From Ponticoccus litoralis (GTDB taxonomy: Bacteria; Pseudomonadota; Alphaproteobacteria; Rhodobacterales; Rhodobacteraceae), in the NCBI RefSeq assembly GCF_039769985.1, contig NZ_JBDNCH010000002.1:1922001-1986000 (forward strand): 64,000 bases of DNA, given 5' to 3'. The notes beneath the pieces are model-generated. The model was not told where the DNA came from. It saw only the letters and a program-made list of their open reading frames with translations, and ran no database searches. The stretch's first letter is position 1, and every line of letters begins with the position of its first letter. The translations under genes and the position numbers were made by a program. This document shows, piece after piece, positions 10,034 through 18,853 of this stretch.

Positions 10034-10972
10034 ATGACAGAGAAACCCGTTGTGGGCTTTATCGGCGTCGGGCTGATGGGTCACGGCATGGCCAAGAACA
10101 TCCTGAAGGGCGGCTACGCGCTGGTCATCAAGGGCAACCGCAACCGCGAGCCGGTCGAGAGCCTCAAGAGCATGGGGGCGGAAGAGGTCCGGACCCCGCG
10201 CGAGATGGCGGAGCGCTGCGACATCATCCACCTGTGCCTGTCCAACTCGCCGCTGGTCGAAGAGGTGATCGCGGGTCCGGACGGCATCCTTGCCGGTGCG
10301 CGCGAAGGGCTGGTGGTGATCGACACCACGACCGCGGACCCGACCTCGACCCTCGCCATGGCGAAACTCCTGGCGGAAAAGGGCTGCCACATGGTCGACG
10401 CGCCGCTGGGCCGGACGCCGAAGGAGGCGGAAGAGGGCCAGCTGGATGCCATGGTCGGCGCGGACGCCGCGGTGCTGGAGCGCGTGCGCCCGGTCATCGC
10501 CTGCTGGTCCGGCTCGATCACCCACATGGGCGCGGTCGGCATGGGCCACAAGATGAAGCTGATGATGAACTTCCTCTCCATGAGCTACGCGGCGCTCTAC
10601 TCCGAGGCGGTGGTGATGGGCGCGAAGGTCGGCATCAGCCCGGCGCAGCTGCGCGAGGTGATCGCCCCCAGCCGCATGGGTTGCGGCTTCTTCGACACCT
10701 TCATGAACTACGTGGTGGACCGCAACCGCGACGCCCACAAGTTCGCCATCGCCAATGCGGCGAAGGACCTGCGCTACGTCAATGCCATGGCGACCGATGC
10801 GGGGATGATGACCCTGATGGCGGGCGCCGCGCGGCAGTACTTTGCCCATGCCGAGGCGATCGGCGCCGGGCAGGACTACGTGCCGATGCTGTCCAACATC
10901 GTCGGCGCGCTGAACGGGATCGATATGGAAGAAATCACCGCCGGGGAACCGGACACAGGTTCGAAAGGATAG
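10034..10972 (+). CDS. NAD(P)-dependent beta-hydroxyacid dehydrogenase (3-hydroxyisobutyrate / tartronate-semialdehyde reductase family)
   Basis: The 312-residue protein has the N-terminal dinucleotide motif GFIGVGLMGHGMA (residues 8-20), the substrate loop DAPLGRTPKEAEEGQL and the conserved lysine in GHKMKLMMNF. The family reversibly reduces semialdehydes such as tartronate semialdehyde or methylmalonate semialdehyde. GGGAGGAG lies nine bases before the ATG. It ends three bases before the dioxygenase gene, so the two are co-transcribed. A paralogue stands at 18850-19740. Confidence 0.88.
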   Translation: MTEKPVVGFIGVGLMGHGMAKNILKGGYALVIKGNRNREPVESLKSMGAEEVRTPREMAERCDIIHLCLSNSPLVEEVIAGPDGILAGAREGLVVIDTTTADPTSTLAMAKLLAEKGCHMVDAPLGRTPKEAEEGQLDAMVGADAAVLERVRPVIACWSGSITHMGAVGMGHKMKLMMNFLSMSYAALYSEAVVMGAKVGISPAQLREVIAPSRMGCGFFDTFMNYVVDRNRDAHKFAIANAAKDLRYVNAMATDAGMMTLMAGAARQYFAHAEAIGAGQDYVPMLSNIVGALNGIDMEEITAGEPDTGSKG

Positions 10973-10975
10973 GCC

Positions 10976-11867
10976 ATGCTGACGCAGGACCAGAAAGACT
11001 TCTACGCGGAAAACGGCTATCTCAAGGTCGAGGGCGCGGTGACCGGCGCATTGCTCTCGCGCCTTCAGGAGGTGACGAACCGGCTGATCGAGGCCTCGCG
11101 CGAGGTGACCGACAGCAACGATGTCTACGATCTCGACACCGGCCATACGGCTGAGGCGCCACGCCTGACCCGGATCAAGCTGCCGCACAAGCAGGACCCG
11201 GTGTTCTGGGAGGCGCTGACCCAGTCGGGCGTGACCGAGGTGCTGACCGATCTCCTGGGGCCGGACACCTATATCAACACCTCGAAGCTGAACACCAAGG
11301 CGCCGGGCGGCGGGGCGGCGGTGGAATGGCACCGAGGACTGGGCCTTCTACCCGCATACCAACGACGACCTGCTGGCCTTCGGCCTGATGCTGGAGGATG
11401 TGGACGAGGCCAATGGCCCGCTGAAGGTGATCCCCGGCACCCACAAGGGCCCGGTGCTGTCGCACCACGCGGGCGGCGTGTTCTGCGGAGCGGTCGACCC
11501 GGAGGATCCGTTGTTCGAACAGGACAAGGCGGTGACCCTGACCGGCAAGGCGGGCGACATGACCATCCACCACGTCCGCACGCTGCACGGCTCTGCGCCG
11601 AACCGGTCCGACCGGGCGCGCAAGATCCTGTTTTACGAACTGGCCCGCGCCGACGCCTGGCCGATACTCGGCGCCTCGAGCTATATCCATGCCCTGGGGC
11701 AGCGCGGTTTCTGGGCCGACCTGCAGGACCGTGTCGTGACCGGCGCCCCCTGCCTGACGCCACGGCTGGCAAACGTGCCGGTCACGATGCCGCTGCCGCC
11801 CGCCAAGGACAATACCTCGATCTTCAAGACCCAGGCCTCGGGTGGGGCTCGAAGCGCCTTTGCCTGA
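10976..11867 (+). CDS. Phytanoyl-CoA dioxygenase (PhyH) family protein, with apparent one-base insertion
   Basis: About 296 residues can be read if one base is removed near 11332-11337 (word ccgagg). The frame before it ends ...GGGAAVEWH, and the next frame resumes DWAFYPH and MLEDVDEANGPLKVIPGTHKGP. The disputed base falls inside the iron-binding HxD motif (His, then Q or R, then Asp-Trp). The second iron histidine is in DMTIHHVRTLHGS, and the 2-oxoglutarate arginine is probably in NRSDRARKILFY. PhyH enzymes are Fe(II)/2-oxoglutarate hydroxylases. In a sugar-acid operon the substrate is unlikely to be phytanoyl-CoA. A second PhyH gene is at 22608. Confidence 0.8.
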
Positions 11868-12020
11868 ACCGGATGCCGGGAGGCGCGGTTGGCCGGGGTG
11901 AGGATCTGGATAGGGAAGAAGACAGAGGCGCGCGCTCGGGGCCACTGCCCTGCGAACAGATGCAAGCATGGCCGGGGGCGCGCCTTTTCGACGGTGCCAC
12001 GTCGGGCGCGCGTGGCTTCA

Positions 12021-12095
12021 AGGTATTTGGGCCAAGAAGAAACCCAGGTCTGCGCGAAAGAGCCGGCTTGGGTTTCTTCTTGGAGACAAATACCT
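12021..12095. terminator. Inverted extragenic repeats forming a two-way terminator-like hairpin
   Basis: Arms at 12021-12046 (aggtatttgggccaagaaga...) and 12069-12095 (...cttcttggagacaaatacct) are inverted relatives of the window's common repeat. They lie between the convergent ends of the dioxygenase (11867) and the RraA-like gene (12131). The rest of the 263-base gap shows no coding signal. Confidence 0.6.
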
Positions 12096-12130
12096 GAGAG
12101 CGCCGGCGGTCACCGGCGCCCGGGTTCTGT

Positions 12131-12823
12131 TCAGGCCTTCACGGCTCGGCCTTCGGCCAGCATCTTCTGGATGTCCACCGGGGTGCAGAAGCCTTCGTTG
12201 CGGACCTTGGCCTCGAGCCCGTCTTCCAGCGCCTTCACCTCTGCCACGCGGGCGATGACCGCGTCGATGCGGGCATGGGGGATGACCACGACGCCGTTGC
12301 GGTCGGCGACGATCAGGTCTCCGCTGCTGACGCTGACGCCGCCCACCACGGCGGTGCCGCCGACCGTACCCGGGCCGCTGCCGTAGGGCGAGTTCGGGTT
12401 CAGCCCGGTGCACCATGCCGGCAGGCCGACCTCGACGATGCCTTCGTAGTCGCGCATCGGGCCGTCGGTGACGAAACCCGCGGCGCCGCGGTTCTTCAGC
12501 ATGCCCATGACCTGATCGCCCGAGGCGGAGCAGCCCCGGTGGCCCGCGACCGAGGCAACCACGATGTCGCCCGCCTGCGCGACCTCGATGGCGGCGAGGG
12601 TGGCGAGGATATCGGCGGCGCCGTTGTCCGCGACCAGCGCCGGGCCCACGGCGACACAGTCGATGTCGGGGCCGATGGGGGCGATCTGTGTCGCCAGCGA
12701 GCCGAGGCCGTTCATCGCGTCGCAGACAAATCCGGTGGGGATGCCCTTCAGCGCGTCGATCTGGGCCTGGGTCGGGCGCGGGAAGCCCTCGATCAGGGTG
12801 AGGACGGGCGGTTCTTCGATCAT
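12131..12823 (-). CDS. RraA family protein (HMG/CHA aldolase / oxaloacetate decarboxylase-like)
   Basis: The 230-residue product has the RraA fold signature. GDIVVASVAGHRGCSASGD and KNRGAAGFVTDGPMRDYEGI carry the G-x-x-x-R-D substrate/metal motif, and PNSPYGSGPGTVGG follows. Catalytic members cleave 4-hydroxy-4-methyl-2-oxoglutarate-type acids or decarboxylate oxaloacetate. The retained Arg-Asp suggests an enzyme rather than an RNase E inhibitor. The ATG at 12823 is used because the longer frame runs back into azlD. It follows azlD by 13 bases on the same strand. Confidence 0.85.
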   Translation of the reverse strand: MIEEPPVLTLIEGFPRPTQAQIDALKGIPTGFVCDAMNGLGSLATQIAPIGPDIDCVAVGPALVADNGAADILATLAAIEVAQAGDIVVASVAGHRGCSASGDQVMGMLKNRGAAGFVTDGPMRDYEGIVEVGLPAWCTGLNPNSPYGSGPGTVGGTAVVGGVSVSSGDLIVADRNGVVVIPHARIDAVIARVAEVKALEDGLEAKVRNEGFCTPVDIQKMLAEGRAVKA

Positions 12824-12836
12824 TGCTGTGGTCCTT

Positions 12837-13166
12837 TCAGAAAGAGCCTGTGAGAAATTGCAATCCGTAGAGCGCCGCCATCCCCGCGAGGATCGTGGCG
12901 ATGACATTGCCGCGCAGGCCCACGGCAAAGGCGATCAGTGCGGCCAGCAGGCGGGGCAGGTCGGTTGTGCCCCCCGTCGCCTCGGGCCAGAGTACCAGCG
13001 GTGCGACCAGCGCCGGGAAGACCGCGACGCCCACGTATTTCAGGTGCAGCAGTGCCCAGTCCGGCAGTTGCCTGCCGCCCAGTAGTCCCAGGAAGGAGAA
13101 GCGGATCAGGAAGGTGCCGATCCCCAGCCCGGCGGTCAGCAGCCAGAAGGCGGTATCCGAGATCAT
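12837..13166 (-). CDS. azlD: AzlD-type branched-chain amino acid / carboxylate exporter small subunit
   Basis: The 109-residue protein has four hydrophobic segments. RFSFLGLLGGRQLPDWALLHLKYVGVAVFPALVAP is characteristic of AzlD, the small partner of AzlC. It overlaps the azlC stop by four bases (ATGA, 13166-13163), which shows coupling. AzlCD pairs export branched-chain amino acids or related small acids across the inner membrane. The cargo here is unknown; neighbouring catabolic genes suggest an organic acid. Confidence 0.9.
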   Translation of the reverse strand: MISDTAFWLLTAGLGIGTFLIRFSFLGLLGGRQLPDWALLHLKYVGVAVFPALVAPLVLWPEATGGTTDLPRLLAALIAFAVGLRGNVIATILAGMAALYGLQFLTGSF

Positions 13167-13876
13167 GCGACACTCCTTTCAGCCCGGCGCTTCAGCCAGA
13201 GTTCCGCCTGCGCGCCCGTCACCATGGCCAGCGCCGCCGCGACCAGGAGCCCGAGACTCCGGGGCACCCAGGCGAAGGCCAGCGCCGCAATGGCCGAAAC
13301 CCCGGCGGCCAGCATGTGCGGCAGGGTCCGGAGCAGCGGCGCGGCGAGGGCGATGAAGCAGACCGGGACGGCGAAATCCAGCGAGAGGCTGGCCGGGATC
13401 GCCTGTCCGACCAGCGCGCCGGTCAGCGTGAAGCCGTACCAGATCGGGCAGATCAGCATCATGCAGCCGAAGTAATAGGCGACCTTGGCCGCCTTGGGCA
13501 TCTGCGGATTGTCCTCGTAGGTGCGCACCGCCACGGCAAAGGCCTGATCGACCATCAGGTAGGCCATCAGCGCCCGTGTCCCCAGGCGTGCATGGCCCAG
13601 ATGCGGCACCAGCGCCGCCGAATACATTGCCATGCGCAGGTTGACCGCCAGCGCGGTCAGCAGCGCGATGAAGACCGGGGCCTGATCCTGCAAGAGCGCC
13701 AGCGCGGTGAACTGCGAGGCCCCCGCGATGACCAGAACCGCCATGGCCATGGCCTGAAGCACGTCGAGGCCAGCGTCCCGGGCCACGACGCCGAACAGCA
13801 TCGAGTAGGGGGCCACGATCACGATGAAGGGGGCGCAGTCACGATAGCCGCGCCAGAAAGCCTGTGTTGGGGTCAT
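13163..13876 (-). CDS. azlC: AzlC family membrane transporter large subunit
   Basis: The 237-residue protein has about six membrane segments. The N-terminal half carries the AzlC hallmarks LFGVVARDAGLDVLQAMAMA, VIAGASQFTALALL and NLRMAMYSAALVPHLG, all typical of the family. It forms the exporter with AzlD downstream. It directly abuts the small periplasmic-protein gene upstream (stop codon at 13877), so the likely transcript is that gene, azlC, azlD, rraA, starting beside the operator at 14378. Confidence 0.92.
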   Translation of the reverse strand: MTPTQAFWRGYRDCAPFIVIVAPYSMLFGVVARDAGLDVLQAMAMAVLVIAGASQFTALALLQDQAPVFIALLTALAVNLRMAMYSAALVPHLGHARLGTRALMAYLMVDQAFAVAVRTYEDNPQMPKAAKVAYYFGCMMLICPIWYGFTLTGALVGQAIPASLSLDFAVPVCFIALAAPLLRTLPHMLAAGVSAIAALAFAWVPRSLGLLVAAALAMVTGAQAELWLKRRAERSVA

Positions 13877-14341
13877 CTACAGATCCTTTGCGCTGATGAG
13901 CAGCCGCACAAGGGTCAGCCCGGTCGCGGCGGCGGCGCAGCGGGCCTTGTCGCGCTGGATCGCCTGCGCATCGCCCTCGCCGATCAGCGCAAGCGCTTCC
14001 AGGCGGTCGCATTGCATCAGCTTGCCGAGCAGGTCGTATTTCACCTCGACCGAGGTCAGGGCCGCGATCTGCTGGGATGCCGTCGCGCGGACCTCTGCCA
14101 TGCGGGCGGCGAGGCCGTCGCCCCAACCGTCCTGCGCCTTCTGGTAGCAGAGCATGGCAACGGCGGGCATGTCCGAAGGTTCGCTGTCGCAGGCCGACAG
14201 GCCTTCTGCCACACAGGCGCCGGGGAGGCTGCCCTGATCGATCCGTGCCGCGACGCACTCCGTCAACTCCTGTGCCGCGGCGGGCAGGGCCGTGGACAGG
14301 ACAAACGCCACCAAGGCCGACGCAACCGGGACTGCTTTCAT
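13877..14341 (-). CDS. Small secreted cysteine-rich protein, function unknown (LprI-like size)
   Basis: The 154-residue protein starts with a clear signal peptide (MKAVPVASALVAFVLSTALPAAAQ, cleavage after about residue 24). The mature part of about 130 residues has six cysteines, which could form three disulfides in the periplasm, and helical segments such as DGLAARMAEVRATASQQIAAL. The spacing recalls lysozyme-inhibitor LprI-like proteins, but I would not claim that function. The ATG at 14341 is chosen for the signal peptide. It is first in a leftward operon with azlCD, 37 bases from the shared GntR operator, so it is probably induced with the catabolic genes. Confidence 0.7.
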   Translation of the reverse strand: MKAVPVASALVAFVLSTALPAAAQELTECVAARIDQGSLPGACVAEGLSACDSEPSDMPAVAMLCYQKAQDGWGDGLAARMAEVRATASQQIAALTSVEVKYDLLGKLMQCDRLEALALIGEGDAQAIQRDKARCAAAATGLTLVRLLISAKDL

Positions 14342-14377
14342 GACCCCTCCTCCCAAAGCGGTATGACTCCTCTTGCA

Positions 14378-14391
14378 TTTGGTATACCAAA
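14378..14391. promoter_or_regulatory. Palindromic operator TTTGGTATACCAAA (site 2)
   Basis: A perfect 14-base palindrome lies between divergent starts: 36 bases before the secreted-protein ATG (14341) and 56 bases before the dehydratase ATG (14448). It is identical in sequence to site 4 at 27761, in front of gntR. The spacing fits repressor control of both directions. Confidence 0.75.
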
Positions 14392-14447
14392 ATGAAAGTT
14401 TGCCACAAGGGCGCAGCCACATCAGCCAAGGCGCCGGAGGAGAAGAC

Positions 14448-16233
14448 ATGAGTGACACGCGCGCGAACAAGCGGTTCCGCTCGCAAGAGTGGTTCGACAA
14501 TCCGAACAACCCGGGGATGACGGCGCTTTACGTCGAACGCTACCAGAACAGCACCTTCACCCGCGAAGAGATCCAGTGGCGGGCGGTACGGTCATCGGCA
14601 TTGCCAACTCGGGCAGCGACATCGCGCCGTGCAACAAGATCCATGTCTTCCTGATGGACCGCATCAAGGCGGGCATCCGCGAGGCCGGCGGCGTGCCGAT
14701 GGAGTTCCCGGTCCACCCGATCCAGGAGACCGGCAAGCGGCCCACCGCCGCGCTGGACCGCAACCTGACCTATCTCGGCCTCGTCGAGGTGCTGCACGGC
14801 TATCCGTTGGACGGCGTCGTGCTGACCACCGGCTGCGACAAGACCACGCCCGCCATGCTGATGGGTGCGGCCACGGTCGACATTCCCGCCATCGCGCTGA
14901 ACGGCGGCCCGATGCTGGACGGCTGGTGGAAGGGCAAGCGCGCCGGGTCCGGCACCATCGTCTGGGAAAGCCGCCGCCTGCTGGCCGAGGGCAAGATCGA
15001 CTACGAGGAATTCATGTCCCGGGTCTGTTCCTCGGCGCCCTCGCTGGGGCATTGCAACACCATGGGCACGGCCTCGACGATGAACGCCATGGCCGAGGCG
15101 CTGGGGATGTCGCTGACCGGCAACTCGGCCATTCCGGCGCCCTTCCGCGAGCGCATGGCCATGGCCTACGAGACCGGCAAGCGCATCGTGCAGATGGTGC
15201 TGGACGACCTGAAGCCCTCGGACATCCTGACCCGCGAGGCCTTCGAGAACGCCATCGTGGTGAACTCTGCCATCGGCGGCTCGACCAACGCGCCGCCGCA
15301 TCTGCAGGCCGTGGCGCGGCATGCGGGCGTCGAGCTGAACGTCAAGGACTGGGAGACCATCGGCTTCGACGTGCCGCTGCTGGTGAACATGCAGCCCGCG
15401 GGTGAGTACCTGGGCGAATCCTTCTTCCGCGCCGGCGGGGTGCCCGCGGTCATGGGCGAGCTGATGAAGGCGGGGCATATCCGCGAGGGCGCGATGACGG
15501 CGACCGGCAACAGCATGGGCGCGAACCTGGCCGGCTGCGAGAGCATGGACGAGGACGTGGTCAAGACCTGTGCTGCGCCGATGCGCCGGAACGCGGGCTT
15601 CAAGGTCCTGTCGGGCAACCTCTTCGATTCGGCGCTGATGAAGACCAGCGTGATCTCGGAGGATTTCCAGAAACGCTTCCTGTCGCAGCCCGGCAACGAG
15701 GGCGTGCTGGAGGCGCGGGCCGTGGTCTTCGAAGGCCCCGAGGATTACCACGACCGGATCAACGATCCCGATCTGAAGATCGACGAGCACTGCATCCTGT
15801 TCATCCGCAACGTCGGCTGCGTCGGCTATCCCGGTTCCGCCGAGGTGGTGAACATGCAGCCGCCGGATGCGCTGATCAGGCAGGGCATCGCCCATCTGCC
15901 CACCGTGGGCGACGGGCGGCAGTCGGGCACCTCGGAATCGCCGTCGATCCTGAACGCCTCTCCCGAGGCGGTGGTCGGTGGCGGGCTGGCCTATCTGCAG
16001 ACCGGGGACACCGTGCGTCTGGACCTGAACGCCAGCCGCATGGACGCTCTGGTCGACGAGGCCGAGTGGGCCGCCCGCCGAGGAGGCACTGGGAGGCGCC
16101 CGAGATCGTCAACCAGACCCCGTGGCAGGAGATCTACCGCCGCCACGTGGGCCAGCTGGGCGAGGGCGGTTGCACGGAACTGGCGACGGCCTACCAGAAG
16201 GTCGCCCGCGTGCTGCCGCGCGACAACCACTGA
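14448..16233 (+). CDS. IlvD/Edd-family sugar-acid dehydratase, D-xylonate dehydratase-like, with two apparent frameshifts
   Basis: The gene spans about 593 codons once indels near 14577-14590 and 16078-16092 are repaired, the length of Caulobacter XylD, which it resembles from start (RFRSQEWFDNP, MTALYVERY) to end (TPWQEIYRRHVGQL). All three iron-sulfur cysteines are visible: GSDIAPCNK, TTGCDKTTPA and GHCNTMGTAST. The family removes water from aldonates to give 2-keto-3-deoxy acids. The main body is read in one clean frame; only about 43 residues at the start and 50 at the end fall in other frames, and the ends remain fully family-like, arguing against decay. GGAGGAGAA precedes the ATG. Pentonate versus hexonate specificity is open. 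Confidence 0.85.
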
Positions 16234-16257
16234 CGGCACCTGTCGGGGGGCGTTTCA

Positions 16258-16310
16258 GGGGGCTCTGCCCCCGCGCTGCGCGCCCCCGGGATATTTGAGG
16301 ACAGAAGAAC
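16258..16310 (+). repeat. Extragenic repeat copy with hairpin
   Basis: This copy reads ggggctctgccccc (a hairpin), gcgctgcgcgc, then cccgggatatttgaggacag and agaa. It lies in the 107-base gap between the dehydratase and the SDR. Confidence 0.7.
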
Positions 16311-16340
16311 CATCGGGCCGATGCCCGGGATGGAGGGGAC

Positions 16341-17079
16341 ATGACACAGACAATCATCATCACCGGCGGCGCGCGCGGGATCGGCAAGGCCTGCGCCGAG
16401 GCCTTCCTTGCGGCGGGCTGGAAGGTCGGCATCGTCGAGCCGCACCGAGGCGACGGTGGCCGAGATGGCCGACAGCCACGAGAACGCGCTGGCGCTGCCC
16501 TGCGACGTGGTCAACGAGGCCGAGGTCGACGCCGCCTTCGACAAGGCGCTGGCCGAGTGGGGGCGGATCGACTGCCTGTTCAACAATGCCGGGATCTCGG
16601 TCATGGGCGGCACCATCGACGAGCTGTCGGTGGAGGACTGGCGCCGCTGCATGGACATCAACACCACCGGGTCGTTCATCTGCGCGCGCGCGGCCTTTGC
16701 CCGGATGCGGGCACAGGACCCGCAGGGCGGGCGGATCATCAACAACGGCTCTGTCTCGTCGGATGTGCCGCGCTGGGGCTCTGCCGCCTATACGGCGTCG
16801 AAACACGCGGTGACGGGGCTGACGCGGTCCATTTCGCTGGACGGGCGGCCCTACAACATCGCCTGCGGACAGATCAACATCGGCAACGCGCTGACCGACA
16901 TGGCGGCGAAGATGACCACGGGTGTGCCGCAGGCCGACGGTTCCATCGCGGTCGAGCCGGTCATGGACGTGGCGCATGTGGCCTCTTCGGTGCTGCACAT
17001 GGCCTCGTTGCCGCTGGAGGCGAACGTGCAGTTCATCACCGTGATGGCCAGCGCGATGCCCTATATCGGGCGCGGCTGA
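16341..17079 (+). CDS. SDR family oxidoreductase with apparent one-base insertion
   Basis: About 245 residues can be read. The N-terminus has the NAD(P) loop TGGARGIGKA. After about 35 residues the frame changes at 16445-16450 (word ccgagg) and continues ATVAEMADSHENALALPCDV. NNAG, GSVSSD (catalytic serine) and YTASK (Tyr/Lys) follow. GGAGGGG precedes the ATG. It lies 107 bases after the dehydratase and may be a pentose or aldonate dehydrogenase of the same pathway, but the substrate is not decided by sequence. The C-terminal half is intact, so the shift is more likely an error than decay. Confidence 0.8.
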
Positions 17080-17101
17080 GCGGGTTCGGTATCGTGGAAA
17101 G

Positions 17102-17127
17102 GGGGCGCGGGAGACCGCGCCCCTTTT
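17102..17127 (+). terminator. Rho-independent terminator after the SDR gene
   Basis: A GC stem (ggggcgcgg 17102-17110 pairing with ccgcgcccc 17115-17123, loop gaga) is followed by tttt. It lies between the convergent stops at 17079 and 17131. Confidence 0.75.
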
Positions 17128-17130
17128 GCG

Positions 17131-18046
17131 TCAGCGGGTGGCGGGCACCGGCTTGCGCACGCCCCCCTTGCGGACCATGCGCTCGCGTTGCCAGATGTAG
17201 AGGCCCGAGGCGATGATGATGCTGCCCCCGGCCAGCGTCCAGAGCGTCGGCCATGTATCGAAAAGCAGGATGCTGGCGATGGCGGCCAGGAAGAGCTGGA
17301 TGTAGATCACCGGCGCCAGGATCGAGGCATCGGCCCAGCGGTGCGCCGTGGTCGCGGCGATATGGCCGAGCGCGCCGAAGCAGCCGATCAGCAGGAAGGC
17401 GATCCAGTCGACGCCGCTGGGCCAGGTCCAGCCCTTGAGCACGAAGGGAAAGAGCGCCGCCGCCGCGATGCCGGCGGACCAGATCTGCGAGACCGCGTTG
17501 CCTTCGACCCCCGCCAGCAGGCGGGTCATGATGAAATACATCGAGGCCATGCAGAGCGCGCCGAGCGTCAGCAGCATGGCCGGGTGGAATTCGGCGCCCC
17601 AGGGCTGCATCACCACCAGCACGCCCACGAAGCCCACGCAGACGGCGACGATGCGGCGCAGGCCGACCTGTTCTCCAAGGATCGGGATCGCCAGCAGGGT
17701 CACCACGATGGGTCCGGCGAACATGATCGTCGTCGTCACCGTGATCGGCAGGTATTGCAGCGCGGTGAAGTTGAGCGTTGTGCTGCCCAGCAGGAACAGC
17801 GACCGCAAGAGCTGCTTGAACGGCGCGTTGGAGCGGAAGGCCGCCAGCCCCTCTTGCGGGGCAAAGGTGGCGATGGCCACCAGCGTGTGCCCGAGGTAGC
17901 GGACAAAGACCACCTGCAGCGCCGGGATGCCGCCGAGGATCAGCCATTTGGCGGAACTGTCGATGCAGGTGAACCATGTGACGGCGAGCGCCATCAGCAG
18001 CACGCCTGCACCGGTGCGGTCTTCCCCTGGGTTTTGTATCTGACAC
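17131..18046 (-). CDS. EamA/DMT-family transporter with possible N-terminal frameshift
   Basis: From a GTG at 18003 the frame gives 290 residues with about ten membrane helices in two EamA repeats (for example GPIVVTLLAIPILGEQ closing the first). Drug/metabolite transporters move small metabolites across the inner membrane. A better start is the GTG at 18046, which follows AAGGAG and reads SDTKP, but it is in another frame. One base removed from the run at 18024-18030 (cccctgg) would join SDTKPRE to DRTGAGVLLMALAVTWF. I give the longer extent; the safe core begins at 18003. Confidence 0.8.
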
Positions 18047-18070
18047 GGGTGTTCTCCTTCAGGCGATGGC

Positions 18071-18118
18071 GCATTCCGGCACGGAATGCGGGCCGGTTTC
18101 TTTCGAAGAAACCGGCCC
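18071..18118. terminator. Tandem hairpins in the intergenic gap
   Basis: Two adjacent inverted repeats are present: gcattcc/ggaatgc (18071-18077 and 18083-18089) and a 13-bp stem gggccggtttctt/aagaaaccggccc (18090-18102 and 18106-18118). They lie between the SDR stop (18128) and the DMT start. A similar double hairpin follows icd. Confidence 0.55.
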
Positions 18119-18127
18119 TCTCCGGGA

Positions 18128-18853
18128 TCAGCCGACCGCCCAGCCGCCGTCGATCACATGCGCCTGTCCGGTGGTGAAGGCGCTTTCCTCGGACCCGAGG
18201 TAGACCGCGAGATGCGCGATCTCTTCCGCCGTGCCGATGCGGCCCATGGGCTGGCGCGCCTCGAAGGCGCGGCGGGCCTCGGCGTAGTCGCCCATCGCCC
18301 GAAGCCGGTCATGCAGCGAGGGGCTGTCCACCGTGCCCGGGCAGATGCAGTTCACGCGGATGCCCTTGGTCACGAAGTCCAGCGCCACCGATTTGGTCAG
18401 CCCGATCACCGCCGCCTTGGACGCCCCGTAGATGCAGCGGTTGGGGGCCGCCACGATGCTGCCCGCCACCGAGGCGATATTGACGATGGAGCCGCCGCCG
18501 CGCCCGATCATGCCGGGCAGGGCGGCCTGCATGGTGTGGAACTGCGACCGGACGTTCAGCGTGAAGGCAAAGTCGAAGTCCGCGTCCGTGGCCTCCAGAA
18601 TGGTGCCGCCGTGCACGTAGCCCGCGCAGTTGACCAGGACGTCGGGCGCGGCACTCTGGATCGCTTCCGTCACCGCATCCTTGTCGGTCACGTCCAGCGC
18701 AAAGCAGGTCGCGCCCTCCAGCCCCTCCAGCAGCTCCGCCTTCAGGTCGGTCGCCGTGACCGTGGCGCCCTCGCGCAGGTAGGCCTCGGCGATGGCGCGG
18801 CCGATGCCCTGACCTGCCGCCGTCACGAAGGCCGTCTTGCCCTTCAGCCTCAT
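18128..18853 (-). CDS. SDR family oxidoreductase (2-keto-3-deoxy-L-fuconate dehydrogenase-like group)
   Basis: The 241-residue classical SDR has TAAGQGIG at residues 11-18, NCAG at 75-78, Ser128 and Tyr142/Lys146, and the end DGGWAVG. SLHDRLRA and the short overall length recall SDRs of the L-fucose/L-rhamnose acid pathways, which oxidise 2-keto-3-deoxy acids. The gene at 28570 is an FAH hydrolase of the kind that would act next. Its ATG overlaps the stop of the upstream beta-hydroxyacid dehydrogenase (18853-18850). The substrate is inferred. Confidence 0.82.
   Translation of the reverse strand: MRLKGKTAFVTAAGQGIGRAIAEAYLREGATVTATDLKAELLEGLEGATCFALDVTDKDAVTEAIQSAAPDVLVNCAGYVHGGTILEATDADFDFAFTLNVRSQFHTMQAALPGMIGRGGGSIVNIASVAGSIVAAPNRCIYGASKAAVIGLTKSVALDFVTKGIRVNCICPGTVDSPSLHDRLRAMGDYAEARRAFEARQPMGRIGTAEEIAHLAVYLGSEESAFTTGQAHVIDGGWAVG

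Noticed and set aside
14448..16233. Calling the XylD-like dehydratase, glpD, uxaA and other frameshifted genes pseudogenes
   Set aside because: Both sides of every break are fully family-like, breaks share local words, and essential operon partners are intact. Decay would not be expected to look like this.
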